Part shown: piece after piece, positions 41,312 to 50,515 of the stretch
Numbering within the stretch: the first letter of the stretch is position 1
How the letters are laid out: each line of letters opens with the position of its first letter
NCBI GenBank assembly: GCA_036381235.1
Contig: DASVDE010000002.1
Span: 116,172-180,171, forward strand
DNA from: DASVDE01 sp036381235
GTDB lineage: Bacteria > Actinomycetota > Thermoleophilia > Solirubrobacterales > 70-9
DNA: 64,000 nt
Direction: 5' to 3'
Program-made: the position numbers and the translations under genes
The notes under the pieces: model-generated
The model's input: only the letters and a program-made list of their open reading frames with translations
What the model was told of the DNA's origin: nothing
Database searches by the model: none

Positions 41312-41978
41312 GCGCTGCCGCGAATGGCGAGAGTCGCTGGGCGCCTATGCGCTGGGCCAGCTGCCGGACGATGAGCGCCCCGCGCTGGAAGCCCATCTCG
41401 AGGGTTGCCCCGACTGCCGGAAAGAGCTGGAATCCCTCGATTCGGTGGCTCGCCTGATGGCTCTGGCCGATCCCGAGCGCTTCGACACTGCCCCCACCCC
41501 ACCCCCCGCGCTCGCCGATCGAGTCATGACCGCAATCCACGACGAGGGCCAGGGCGCGCAGAGGCGGCGTCTGCGTTTCGGCCTCGCCCTGGGTGGAGCG
41601 ACCGCCGCCGTGGCCGCCGCGCTGGTGGCGATCTTCATCCTGCCGGGAGACAGCAGCGGACCGCCCGAGCAGCACATCGCCTTCGATTCGCTGCCGCCGC
41701 GGATCAAGATCGGCGCGACCCTGGAGCCTCACGCCTTCGGCACCGAGATTCACGTCTACGTGAAAGGCGTGCGCTCCGGCACTCTGTGCCGCGTCTTCCT
41801 CCGCGATCGCAGGGGCAACCGTCTCTCCGCCGGCTCCTTCCGCTATCGCTGGGGCGATGACTCCAAAGCGACCCTCAGCTCCGCCCTCGATCTCTCCCGG
41901 ACCGCCGCGATCGGCATTCGCGTGGGCGATCGCACCTTCGTCGCGCCGGTGGAGGACCCGGAGCCGTCGCAGACGTAG
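41301..41978 (+). CDS. Zinc-binding anti-sigma factor (ZAS type)
   Basis: The 225-residue protein has an N-terminal anti-sigma domain with the zinc motif HLEGCPDC (His32, Cys36, Cys39), one membrane segment at about 92-112 (LALGGATAAVAAALVAIFIL), and an extracellular beta-rich C-terminal domain. The ZAS arrangement means the factor probably responds to redox or membrane stress by releasing sigma. It starts at ATG 41301, 11 nt inside the sigma gene, so both are translated together. The extracellular domain is not recognised. Confidence 0.92.
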   Translation: MKTERCREWRESLGAYALGQLPDDERPALEAHLEGCPDCRKELESLDSVARLMALADPERFDTAPTPPPALADRVMTAIHDEGQGAQRRRLRFGLALGGATAAVAAALVAIFILPGDSSGPPEQHIAFDSLPPRIKIGATLEPHAFGTEIHVYVKGVRSGTLCRVFLRDRRGNRLSAGSFRYRWGDDSKATLSSALDLSRTAAIGIRVGDRTFVAPVEDPEPSQT

Positions 41979-42101
41979 CGTCCGCGGCTACTCCGGTGCC
42001 GCTGCGAGCCAGGCCCGCTCCTTCGAGAGCATCACCGGAGTGGCACACGGGGCTTGAGTGTGAAGGCGGGCCGAACTACACTGCGCCCAGGGAAAGGGGA
42101 G

Positions 42102-43817
42102 GTGAGCTGGTTGCGGCAAAGGGTTTGGGCAGGTTGCATCTCGGCATGCGTGTTCGCACTCGCACTCGTTCCGGTGGGAAGCGCCGGCGCCGCAACCAAC
42201 CTGAGCCAGAAGGACGGCATTGCCGGGTGTGTGACCGAGACAGGCTCCTACGGCTGCCTGGACGGACGAGGGCTCGTCGGCGCCACCTCGATCGCGCTGA
42301 GCGCCAACGGCGAGAATGCCTACGTCGCATCCCCGTCATGGAACAGCGTCTCGATCCTCGCACGAAATCCGGTTGATGGAGCGCTGGCTCCGATCTCCAA
42401 TCCGACCGGCTGCTTCGACGCCGTCAACTTTCTCTACCCCGACTGCACACAGGTTCGCGAGCTCGGCGGAGCCGGTGATATCGCCGTCAGCCCCGACGGC
42501 AAGAACGTCTACGTCGCAGCGCCTTCAGATGACGCCGTCATCATTTTCGATCGTGACCCGATCAGCGGGGCACTGACCCTTTCAACTGGAATCGACGGCT
42601 GCGTCAACGAAGACGGCACCAACACCTGCGTCGACGGGCGAGCGCTCGACGGTGCCACATCGGTGATCGTCAGCCCTGACAACCTCAATGTCTACGCCGC
42701 TTCCTCTGGGCCAAACGGCGGCCTGGCCATCTTCGACAGGGACACCGGCACCGGCGACCTCACGCAGAAGCCCGGAGCCCCCGGCTGCGTCAACGAAACC
42801 GCCGTCGACAGCTGTACGGACGGCCTCAACCAGATGCTCGACGTCCGCGACGTCCAGATCAGCCCCGACGGCAAAACCGTATACGCGGCCTCCCGCACCC
42901 GGGACGCGGTGACCATCTACACCCGCAACGAATCCAACGGCGAGCTAACCCCGGTCAGCCTGCCCGATGGGTGCATAAAAAACGGCGGCGGGGGTGGCTG
43001 CCAGGGCGGCCTCGGACTGATCGAGGCCCGGTCGGTGACCGTCAGCCCCGACGGGGCGACGGCGTACGTCGCGGGTGAGCGCAGCGACGCGGTCGCCATC
43101 TTCGACCGCGACTCCTCGACCGGCCTGCTCACCCAGAAGGCCGGCACGGCAGGCTGCTACAGCAACACGGGAGAGTCGGATCCTTCGCAGGCGGGCACCC
43201 TCGGGGACTGTCAGGACGGGATCGCGATGGACGGGATCGACTCGATCGCGATCCTCCCGGACGGCAGCGCCCTCTACGCCGCTACCGGCGCCAGCGACGG
43301 AGTCGCCGTGTTCGAGCGCCACCCGAACGGGACCCTGACGCAGCGCCCTGGAAGCGCGGGCTGTTTCACCGAGACCGGCTATGAGGACCCCGGCCTGTCG
43401 TGGACCAAAGGGGTCTGCGAAGACGGGCGCGCCTTGATCGGTGCCGACCGCATCGTCGCCAGCAGCGACAGCAGGTTCGTTTACACGGCGGCGCCCGGCG
43501 GGGGAATCGGCGTCTTCGATGTGGTCGAGCCACCCCCGCCCTCGCCCCCGGCTGCGGCCGACCCCCCGCCAGGCGAGCCGCCACCGTCCGTCACCCTCGA
43601 GTGCAGGCAGGCGCGCGAAGACCTTCGGCAGGCAAAGGGGCGCCTCAAGCACGCCCAGGGAGCGATCCGCTGGCAACGCCGCCTGGCTCAGCGAACGTCC
43701 AATCCCGTCGCCAAACAGAAGCTCTCGCGGGCGATCAAAAAGAACCGCGGAGCCGTTAAGCGCTGGGGGCGGGTCGCCCGCCATGCAAGAGCCCGCGTGG
43801 AGAACCTCTGCCCATAA
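42102..43817 (+). CDS. Secreted beta-propeller protein with seven Cys-paired repeats
   Basis: From GTG 42102 (AGGGGAG upstream) the protein is 571 residues: signal peptide (about 8-31), then seven similar units of 50-75 residues. Each unit carries a GC...C-D-G motif and an SPDG-x-x-V-Y-A-A segment, e.g. DGCVNEDGTNTCVDGRAL. This pattern fits a seven-bladed lactonase-like propeller with one disulfide per blade. The C-terminal tail (about 495-571) is a Pro linker and an Arg/Lys/Gln-rich coiled region (RQAKGRLKHAQGAIRWQRR). A role in cell-surface binding is likely; enzyme activity is unproven. Other Thermoleophilia surface proteins share such tails. Confidence 0.82.
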   Translation: MSWLRQRVWAGCISACVFALALVPVGSAGAATNLSQKDGIAGCVTETGSYGCLDGRGLVGATSIALSANGENAYVASPSWNSVSILARNPVDGALAPISNPTGCFDAVNFLYPDCTQVRELGGAGDIAVSPDGKNVYVAAPSDDAVIIFDRDPISGALTLSTGIDGCVNEDGTNTCVDGRALDGATSVIVSPDNLNVYAASSGPNGGLAIFDRDTGTGDLTQKPGAPGCVNETAVDSCTDGLNQMLDVRDVQISPDGKTVYAASRTRDAVTIYTRNESNGELTPVSLPDGCIKNGGGGGCQGGLGLIEARSVTVSPDGATAYVAGERSDAVAIFDRDSSTGLLTQKAGTAGCYSNTGESDPSQAGTLGDCQDGIAMDGIDSIAILPDGSALYAATGASDGVAVFERHPNGTLTQRPGSAGCFTETGYEDPGLSWTKGVCEDGRALIGADRIVASSDSRFVYTAAPGGGIGVFDVVEPPPPSPPAAADPPPGEPPPSVTLECRQAREDLRQAKGRLKHAQGAIRWQRRLAQRTSNPVAKQKLSRAIKKNRGAVKRWGRVARHARARVENLCP

Positions 43818-43897
43818 GCAAAACGGCTTTCCTCAGACAAGAACGCCTTTGGTCGGCCAGCCTGAATTCTCCGATTGACCTTGTGTCAAGCTGACGT

Positions 43898-45541
43898 ATG
43901 GCGGAACTCGCACTTGGTCCCCTGCTCCGCTACGTCAGCGAGACCGAGGCAACCGTTTGGGTCGAGGCCGACTCGGCCTGCGAGGTGGAGGTGCTCGGGC
44001 GCAAGGAGCGCACCTTCACTGTCGAGGAGCACCACTACGCGCTGGTAAGGATCGAGGGCCTCGAGCCGGGCGGCTTCTACGAGTACGAGGTGAGGCTCGA
44101 CGACGACAAGGTGTGGCCGGAGGAGGGGTCCGACCTTCCCCCAAGCGCGATTCGGACCCTCGATCGCGAGCGTCCGATCGATGTCTGCTTCGGCTCCTGT
44201 CGGGTGGCGTTGCCCCACGAGGAGCCCTATGTCCACAGCAAGGATCGCCATGAGGAGGGAAAGGAGTACGACGCGCTGCGGGTTCTGGCGACCGAAATGC
44301 TGCGGGGAGAGCACGACGAGTGGCCCGAGTTCATCTTTCTGCTCGGAGACCAGGTCTACGTCGATGAGGGATCACCCCGGACCCGCGAGCGGATTCGGAA
44401 GCGGCGGGGCACGGACACGCCGCCGGGAGAGGAGGTAACCGACTACGAGGAGTACTCATGGCTCTATGAGGAGGCCTGGAGCGACCCGCTGATCCGGTGG
44501 CTGTTCTCGACGGTCTCGATCTCGATGCAGTGGGACGACCACGACATGAGCGACGACTGGAACATCTCCCGCTCCTGGCTACAGGAGATGCGACGTAAGT
44601 CTTGGTGGCATCGCCGTGCCACCGCGGGCATCATGAGCTACTGGGTCTACCAACACCTCGGGAATCTCTCGCCCGAGGCGCTCGACGCCGACGATCTCTA
44701 CGGCCGCGTCCGTGGCAGCGTTCACGCGACCAAAGCGCTTCGCGAATTTGCGGCGGAGGTCAGCTCGACGGGTGCCGGTACCCGCTGGAGCTACTGCCGA
44801 GACCTCGGCGGGACCCGCGTGCTCTTCATCGACTCCCGTGCCGGGAGAGTCTTGGACTCGGGACGTCGCTCCATCGTCGATGACGAGGAGTGGGACTGGA
44901 TCGTCGAGCATGCCGGTGGCGATTTCGACCACCTGCTGATTGCGACCACGGTCCCCTTCCTGCTCTCGCCCGGCTTCCACCATCTTGAAGCCTGGAACGA
45001 GCGAGTTTGCGACGGAGCCTGGGGCCGAGTGGCGGCCAAGGCCGCCGAGAAGCTCCGCCGGGCGGTCGACTTCGATCATTGGGCCTCCTTCGACAGGTCC
45101 TTCCAGCTGCTCCGCAGCCTGCTCGAAGAGATCGGATCGGGCAAGCACGGAGAGGCGCCGGCTTCGATCGTCCTCCTGTCCGGCGACGTCCACCACGCCT
45201 ATCTGGCCGAAGTCGGGTTCCGGCCACGAGCGGGTGTGAGGAGCGCCGTCTTCCAGGCGGTCTGCTCTCCCTATCGGAATCCGCTCGACAGCCACGAGCG
45301 CCTCGCGATCAAAGCCGGCTTCTCACGCCCCTTCCTCGCGGCGGCACGGACCCTCGGTCAGGCCGCGGGAGCATCCGACCCCGGCATACGCTGGCGGCTC
45401 GCGGAGGGCCCTTACTTCGACAACCAGGTTGCCACCATGCGCCTGGACGGCCGCAGGGCGCAACTGAAGCTGGACAAGACGGTTCCGGGCGAGGACGGCG
45501 ATCGTCGCTTGGACTGCGTCTTTGAGCGCCGCTTGGTCTGA
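43898..45541 (+). CDS. PhoD-like alkaline phosphatase/phosphodiesterase
   Basis: The 547-residue protein resembles the PhoD-family metallophosphatases. Seen are an N-terminal beta domain (WVEADSACEVEVLG), the metal sites VCFGSCRVA, LLGDQVYVDEGSPR and WDDHDMSDDWNISRSW, and the C-terminal LLSGDVHHAYLAEVGF. PhoD enzymes hydrolyse phosphate esters and need Ca2+ and Fe3+. No signal peptide is apparent, so it may be cytoplasmic or exported by another route; PhoD proteins often use a Tat signal, which is absent here. It starts at ATG 43898, 80 nt from the propeller gene, as its own transcript. Confidence 0.9.
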   Translation: MAELALGPLLRYVSETEATVWVEADSACEVEVLGRKERTFTVEEHHYALVRIEGLEPGGFYEYEVRLDDDKVWPEEGSDLPPSAIRTLDRERPIDVCFGSCRVALPHEEPYVHSKDRHEEGKEYDALRVLATEMLRGEHDEWPEFIFLLGDQVYVDEGSPRTRERIRKRRGTDTPPGEEVTDYEEYSWLYEEAWSDPLIRWLFSTVSISMQWDDHDMSDDWNISRSWLQEMRRKSWWHRRATAGIMSYWVYQHLGNLSPEALDADDLYGRVRGSVHATKALREFAAEVSSTGAGTRWSYCRDLGGTRVLFIDSRAGRVLDSGRRSIVDDEEWDWIVEHAGGDFDHLLIATTVPFLLSPGFHHLEAWNERVCDGAWGRVAAKAAEKLRRAVDFDHWASFDRSFQLLRSLLEEIGSGKHGEAPASIVLLSGDVHHAYLAEVGFRPRAGVRSAVFQAVCSPYRNPLDSHERLAIKAGFSRPFLAAARTLGQAAGASDPGIRWRLAEGPYFDNQVATMRLDGRRAQLKLDKTVPGEDGDRRLDCVFERRLV

Positions 45542-45689
45542 GCACCGTCAGCACTCGATGCACCCGACACCCGACGACCCGTAGTTGTCCCCGTTCAGAT
45601 CTAGGGCTTGCCACGGATGTTCCACCGTTGACCGAACGAAAGGCTTGCGATCGCATGAGCACCAATCGATCGAGGGCAACGGGGGAGAG

Positions 45690-48191
45690 ATGACGAGCTC
45701 AAATGACAAGCACAGGAGTGGGACTCGGCCCGAGTGGCTTCAAAAATCAATGCAGGGCCGTCCCCCTACTCTCGCGATCGTTCTCGCTCTCGTGGCGATC
45801 CTCGCCCTGGGTGCGACCATCATCGCTGCATCCTCAGGCAGCGAACAAACCGCCTCACCGGCTAAAGCCAAGGCAAAGGCCAAGGCAAAGCGGGGGCCGC
45901 GAGGTCCTCGGGGGTTCACCGGACCCCAGGGCCCACAGGGCTCCCCCGGCCCACAGGGCTCCCCCGGCCCACAAGGCTCCCCCGGCCCACAGGGCTCCCC
46001 CGGCATCCTCACCGGCACGGCCGGTGGATCGCTCACGGGCACCTATCCGAACCCGGCGATCGCGAGTGGCGCCGTCGACACCACCCAACTCAGCGACCTG
46101 GCCGTGACGAACTCGAAACTGGAAGAGCACGCGGTGACGGGTGACAAGGTCGCTCACGACACACTGACGGACACGAACATCGATGAGTCGACCCTCAACG
46201 TTCCTCCCAGCGGCCCAGCCGGCGCCGGTGGTGGTGCTCTGGCCGGCGCATATCCTGATCCTTCACTCAAGGACGGGTCAGTAGACACGCCAAAGATCGC
46301 CGATGGCTCGGTCACTGACGTCAAAGTCAATGCCGGCAACAAGGATGGCCTGGCTACGGTTCCGTCGATGCGGACGCTCGGCACCGGCCCCCAGCAGGCC
46401 ATGCCCGGCAACGCCACCCCTGGCGGTCCGCCCAGCGGACCGGCCGGCGCCGGCGGCGGCGCCCTGGGCGGCAGCTATCCGAATCCGACGCTCGATATCA
46501 GCGGCAGTCCCTGTCCCACGGGTATGTTCGTTACGAGTCTCACGCCCCAAGCGGCGCTGAACTGCGGGCCGTCAGGATCCAACGTCGCGCTCGGCTCCGA
46601 TGCGCTGGCAGCCGGCGCCACCTCTGTCGCCAATACGGCGGTCGGCTCGAGTGCGCTCCACGGCAACACCGACGGTTTCTACAACACGGCGCTCGGGGCG
46701 AATGCGATGGAAAGCAACACCACCGGCTTCATGAACGTTGCCGTGGGACAACTCGCCTTGGAACAGAACATCAGTGGCAACAGGAACTCGGCGGTGGGCC
46801 CGGTTGCCCTGGGGGGAACCGCAACGGGGAACGACAACACGGCATTCGGCTACCTCGCGGGCAACTCCCTGGCCGGCGATCGCAATACGGTGGTCGGCAG
46901 CCAGTCCGGTAACGGCGGTAGCGACAACACCGCGCTGGGGTACGGGGCGGGTCGAAACCTGCAAGGCGACAACAACATTGACATCGCCAACCAGGGCTTC
47001 GGGGGCGACTCGGGAACGACCCGGATCGGCACGAATGGTACCCAGACCAAAGCCTTCATCGCCGGCGTGCGGGACGTCACCCCGAACAACAACGACGCCA
47101 TACCGGTGGTGATCGATTCCGCAGGCCAGTTGGGGACGAGTCAGAACTTTTGGAAGCTCACCGGCAACGGCGGCACGGATCCCGCTGCCAACTTCCTTGG
47201 CACCACTGACAACCAGTCGTTCGATCTGCGGGTGAACGGTCAGCGCGCGCTCCGCTTCCAGCCGGCGGCCGGCATCTCCAATGGCGGCTCCCCGAACCTG
47301 ATCGGCGGGAGCCCCAGCAACTCGGCGCCGAGCCCCATGGACGGGGCCACTATCTCGGGCGGCGGCTCGCCTACCAATCCCAACACGGTTTTTGACGGCT
47401 ATGGGACGATCGGCGGCGGCGACCAGAACCAAGTGGGCAACGACAACGACAATAACTTCGACCATCAGTTTGCGACCGTAGGAGGCGGGGCTGCGAACAC
47501 CGCCGGCGGGGCGTATGCGACCGTGGGCGGAGGAGTAGGCAACAGCGCCAACGGCTATTCGGCCACGGTCCTGGGTGGAGAGTTCAATCTGGCCACTGGC
47601 AATTCCAGCCTCGCTGCGGGGGATAGCGCGAGAGCCGAGCACGACGGTTCCTTCGTTTGGGCGGACAACGATCCGAGCATCGGCGCCATCGCCTCAACCG
47701 CGCCGAACCAGTTCGTCGTCCGCGCCCGAGGCGGCTTCTTCTTCCAGAACGACAGCCCACTCCACGATCAGGGCGGCCTCATCAACACATCGACGGGCGC
47801 CTACCTGAGCACAGGTGGGGCCTGGGCCGACTCTTCAGACGAAAACCGCAAGACCGACTTCATGGCGATCAAGCCGAACCAAGTGCTCGGCAAGCTCGCA
47901 GCGCTCCCAGTGATGAGCTGGCAGTACAAGGCGGAGCCCGGAGTGCGCCATCTCGGCCCGACGGGCCAGGACTTCCGCAAGGCGTTCGGCCTGGGCGCCG
48001 ACGGGCGGCACATCAGCACCGTGGACTCCGGAGGCGTGGCTCTTGCCGCGATCAAGGCGCTGTACGGTCAGACCCGCAGGCTCAAGACGCAGCTCTGGAG
48101 GCAACGCCGGCTGAACGATTCCCTGAGGGAAGCGAGCGCTCGGCAGCAGGCCCAGATCAACTGGTTGCTGCGGAAGGCGCGGGGGCGCTGA
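45690..48191 (+). CDS. Surface fibre: collagen-like repeats, YadA-like head and S74 tail-spike chaperone
   Basis: From ATG 45690 (GGGGGAGAG upstream) the protein is 833 residues. A membrane/signal segment lies at about 27-48. A short basic Lys/Ala stretch leads to collagen-like GPQGSP repeats (about 80-105). The middle has trimeric-fibre repeats (NTALGANAMESNTTG, NTVVGSQSGNGGSDNTALGYGAG), as in YadA heads and phage fibres. The C-terminus (about 730-833) matches the S74 intramolecular chaperone with SSDENRKTDF and LPVMSWQYK, which cuts itself off after folding. This architecture is common in surface fibres. No phage genes surround it. Confidence 0.85.
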   Translation: MTSSNDKHRSGTRPEWLQKSMQGRPPTLAIVLALVAILALGATIIAASSGSEQTASPAKAKAKAKAKRGPRGPRGFTGPQGPQGSPGPQGSPGPQGSPGPQGSPGILTGTAGGSLTGTYPNPAIASGAVDTTQLSDLAVTNSKLEEHAVTGDKVAHDTLTDTNIDESTLNVPPSGPAGAGGGALAGAYPDPSLKDGSVDTPKIADGSVTDVKVNAGNKDGLATVPSMRTLGTGPQQAMPGNATPGGPPSGPAGAGGGALGGSYPNPTLDISGSPCPTGMFVTSLTPQAALNCGPSGSNVALGSDALAAGATSVANTAVGSSALHGNTDGFYNTALGANAMESNTTGFMNVAVGQLALEQNISGNRNSAVGPVALGGTATGNDNTAFGYLAGNSLAGDRNTVVGSQSGNGGSDNTALGYGAGRNLQGDNNIDIANQGFGGDSGTTRIGTNGTQTKAFIAGVRDVTPNNNDAIPVVIDSAGQLGTSQNFWKLTGNGGTDPAANFLGTTDNQSFDLRVNGQRALRFQPAAGISNGGSPNLIGGSPSNSAPSPMDGATISGGGSPTNPNTVFDGYGTIGGGDQNQVGNDNDNNFDHQFATVGGGAANTAGGAYATVGGGVGNSANGYSATVLGGEFNLATGNSSLAAGDSARAEHDGSFVWADNDPSIGAIASTAPNQFVVRARGGFFFQNDSPLHDQGGLINTSTGAYLSTGGAWADSSDENRKTDFMAIKPNQVLGKLAALPVMSWQYKAEPGVRHLGPTGQDFRKAFGLGADGRHISTVDSGGVALAAIKALYGQTRRLKTQLWRQRRLNDSLREASARQQAQINWLLRKARGR
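45932..46003. repeat. 18-bp tandem repeat coding collagen-like Gly-Pro-Gln-Gly-Ser-Pro units
   Basis: Four 18-base units (45932-45949, 45950-45967, 45968-45985, 45986-46003) of CCCACAGGGCTCCCCCGG, the third with one change (AAGG for AGGG), lie inside the fibre gene. They encode the Gly-x-Pro collagen-like units. Such arrays can vary in copy number by slippage. Confidence 0.9.
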
Positions 48192-48209
48192 GCACGGGCT
48201 GGCTCCTAA

Positions 48210-48233
48210 GGGATTCGAACCCCGGTTTCCGGA
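48210..48233 (-). pseudogene. Degenerate tRNA-Glu fragment (T-arm side)
   Basis: A 24-base segment is identical to bases 50526-50549 of tRNA-Glu and lies in the same orientation. It covers the T-arm and part of the variable/anticodon-stem region. The acceptor and anticodon parts do not match, so it is not a working tRNA. A copied tRNA 3' part is often left by an element that integrated next to a tRNA gene. Confidence 0.6.
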
Positions 48234-48265
48234 GGTTGAGACAGCCGCCCCGAAGAGACGAATCG

Positions 48266-49063
48266 TCAATGCTCCGCCCGCCCGCCTCGTGGCGGCCAGG
48301 GGAAGAACGCGCTGGTGCGCGCGACGTAGTCCGCATAGCCCTCGCGGCGCTTGGTCAACGAGCGCTCGAGCGGGGCGGCGCCGCTGACTCGGATCAACAA
48401 GATCGACATGGCCACGGGCCCCACCACGGTCCACCAGGCGCTGCCGGCGGCGAGCGCGACGAGCCAGATTCCCCACCAAACGCAGAAGTCGCCGAAGTAG
48501 TTCGGGTGGCGCGTATAGCGCCAGAGGCCGCGGTCCATCACCTGCCCCCGGTTCGCGGGGTCGTCCTTGAAGCGGGCGAGCTGCTGGTCGCCAACCGCCT
48601 CGAAGGCGAGCCCGACGACCCAGACCGCGGTCCCGATCCAATCGAGCGCGCCGAGCCCGGCGGGCGTGGGGTCGTTCATCGCCACCTGCACTGGAAGCGA
48701 GACGACCCACATCAGCGCGCCCTGCAGCCAGAACACGACGACCAGGCTGCGCAGCGGCCAGCGCTCCCCGTGACGACGGCGCATCGCCGCGTAGCGGTAG
48801 TCCTCGCCCTTGCCCAGGTTGCGGCGGGCGAGGTACGCGGTCAGGCGCAGGCCCCAGACAGTCACCAGCAGCGCAAGGAGCAGCCGGCGATCGGCGCTGC
48901 CGTCGCCGAGAACGTAGGCGGCCCAGGCGACGATCACGAAGCCGCTGCCCCAAAAAATGTCGACGATCGAGGTGTCCTTCAGCGGGACACTCACCGCCCA
49001 TAGCGCCGTGACGAGGGCCAAAACCAGCCCCGCCTCGGCCGCGAGCAGGCCGGCGGTGCTCAC
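48266..49063 (-). CDS. DUF1295 membrane protein (steroid 5-alpha-reductase-like)
   Basis: The 265-residue protein has about seven membrane segments and the DUF1295 pattern: VDIFWGSGFVIVAW, NLGKGEDYRYAAMRRRHGERW, and the C-terminal MDRGLWRYTRHPNYFGDFCVWWGIW segment shared with steroid 5-alpha-reductases and isoprenylcysteine methyltransferases. It may reduce a lipid double bond with NADPH; the substrate is unknown. GTG 49063 overlaps the acyltransferase stop (GTGA). The basic N-terminal extension in the longer open frame is not part of the gene. The two genes form a lipid-related operon. Confidence 0.88.
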   Translation of the reverse strand: MSTAGLLAAEAGLVLALVTALWAVSVPLKDTSIVDIFWGSGFVIVAWAAYVLGDGSADRRLLLALLVTVWGLRLTAYLARRNLGKGEDYRYAAMRRRHGERWPLRSLVVVFWLQGALMWVVSLPVQVAMNDPTPAGLGALDWIGTAVWVVGLAFEAVGDQQLARFKDDPANRGQVMDRGLWRYTRHPNYFGDFCVWWGIWLVALAAGSAWWTVVGPVAMSILLIRVSGAAPLERSLTKRREGYADYVARTSAFFPWPPRGGRAEH

Positions 49064-50103
49064 GACTCCACCGGCTGGAGATCGGCGGCGAAGCGCCTCT
49101 CGAGCCAGTCGTCGACATCCTGCCAGAGGCCATAGAGCCAGTCCGCGCGCGCAGCGTCCCCCACCGGGACGGCAGAGCGCGGCACCCGTGTGACCCGCAC
49201 TCGGACGAAGAGGTGCACAAGACCGCCGCGCCAAATGTCGGACACCAAGCGCAGGCCGTCGAAGCCGTGGTGAGCGATGACGAGGACGTCGGCGTCCGGG
49301 GCGCCGTCGAGCAGCGCCCCGACGCCACCTAAGCGGGGCGGCAGCAGGTGGCGCAGGCGCTCCGCCCTTGCGGCCAGATCGGGGCGGCGCTCGCCGATCC
49401 GCGCGATCGCACGCCTGCGGCGCTCAAGTGTGAAACGGGTCCCCTCGGGGTAGATCAGCACTCCCTCGTCGCCTTCCAGGCCCTGCGCCAGCGAGCGCAT
49501 CCGCTCCAGCTCCACCGCCTCGCCCGTGCCGCGGCGGACGAAGTAGTTCGGAAGACGCCGGCCGGCGACGTCGAGGCAGGGATCGGCGAGCAGTTCGCGT
49601 TTCAGCACATAGCGCAGGCGAATTGCATGCGGACGGGTGACCAGGATCGCCGGCAGGAGGTTGTCGACGATGCTCGCGTGGCGGATCAGCACGACAACCG
49701 GCCCCGGCGCGATCGCGTCGTCGCCGGTCACCTCGAGACGGAGGCCGAACAGCGCCCTGACCGCCCCGAACAGGACGCCGGCCCATAGCTGCTGGAGAGC
49801 CAGCGTCATTCGCTCCAGCGCCCCCTGCCGGCGGCCGCCCAGGCTGAGGGCCCAGGCCGCTGCCATCGCGGCGAGCCCGACGACCTCAGCGGCGAGGTAG
49901 ACCCAGAGAAACGCGGTCAGCCGCAGAGCCGTAGGCGGCACTCCGAAGACGAGCCGGCGAACGACATCGACGGCGGCGGAGACGACGAGCAGCGCCGGGA
50001 AGATCGCGGTGGTCAGCAGCAGGCCGAGCACCAGCGGCGGGATCGTACGCAACCGCCGCAGCACCGTCTCAACACGGGTCTCATCGACGCCACCCCGTTG
50101 CAC
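49060..50103 (-). CDS. 1-acyl-sn-glycerol-3-phosphate acyltransferase-like (PlsC family)
   Basis: The 347-residue protein starts at GTG 50103. It has two membrane segments near the N-terminus (about 18-42 and 55-90). The acyltransferase motif HASIVD (H-x4-D) appears in VVVLIRHASIVDNLLPAI, followed by LLADPCLDVAGRRLPNYFVRRG and the third motif GVLIYPEGTRF. It transfers an acyl chain from acyl-CoA or acyl-carrier protein to lysophosphatidic acid or a related lipid. The position before DUF1295 suggests a lipid-modifying pair. A longer open frame (to 50319) is probably not used. Confidence 0.88.
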   Translation of the reverse strand: MQRGGVDETRVETVLRRLRTIPPLVLGLLLTTAIFPALLVVSAAVDVVRRLVFGVPPTALRLTAFLWVYLAAEVVGLAAMAAAWALSLGGRRQGALERMTLALQQLWAGVLFGAVRALFGLRLEVTGDDAIAPGPVVVLIRHASIVDNLLPAILVTRPHAIRLRYVLKRELLADPCLDVAGRRLPNYFVRRGTGEAVELERMRSLAQGLEGDEGVLIYPEGTRFTLERRRRAIARIGERRPDLAARAERLRHLLPPRLGGVGALLDGAPDADVLVIAHHGFDGLRLVSDIWRGGLVHLFVRVRVTRVPRSAVPVGDAARADWLYGLWQDVDDWLERRFAADLQPVES

Positions 50104-50194
50104 GAGGCAATTCTGGCACGGGGGTGCCGGAGCAACTCGACTTCGGTGCGCGAAGTCCTGATCCCGCCTCGGACATGAGCCCGGGGCCGGCGAT

Positions 50195-50470
50195 ATGCTC
50201 GCGCCCATCCAGAGGGACGTCAAGATCCGCGGATACGTAGTCGGCCAGTTCCCGAATCCACCGCTCTGGATCGCCCTCGCAGCGCTTCTCGCCACGGGAC
50301 TGGCCGACGACGGCAGCACGATCAGTGACCTCGCCCGCGCGATCTTCTACGTCGCGCTGACCGTGTGGGCCTACGAAGAGGCCGCGCACGGCGTCAATGT
50401 CTTTCGCAAGGCGCTGGGGACGGTCGCCCTCGGGCTGATCGTCGTCGGCGTTGCCCGAGCGATCGGATAG
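50195..50470 (+). CDS. Small membrane protein
   Basis: A 91-residue protein with two predicted membrane segments (about 22-38 and 47-62) and a third short hydrophobic end (75-89, ALGTVALGLIVVGVA). A cytoplasmic basic loop is seen (FRKAL). No recognised family. It is divergent from the acyltransferase gene with a 91-bp gap and precedes tRNA-Glu. Its composition matches true genes here, and the single long frame without stop supports it. Confidence 0.68.
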   Translation: MLAPIQRDVKIRGYVVGQFPNPPLWIALAALLATGLADDGSTISDLARAIFYVALTVWAYEEAAHGVNVFRKALGTVALGLIVVGVARAIG

Positions 50471-50515
50471 GTGCCCATCGGGCTCTCCGGGCGGCATTTG
50501 GCTCTGCTGCTGAGG

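Noticed and set aside
45932..46003. CRISPR-like array
   Set aside because: The 18-base units are head-to-tail without spacers and are in frame in a collagen-like coding region.
45690..48191. Prophage tail gene
   Set aside because: Neighbouring genes are ordinary chromosomal genes and no other phage function is present; the S74 end also occurs in bacterial surface proteins.
48200..48245. A complete tRNA gene at this place
   Set aside because: Only the T-arm side matches tRNA-Glu; acceptor and anticodon arms cannot be formed.
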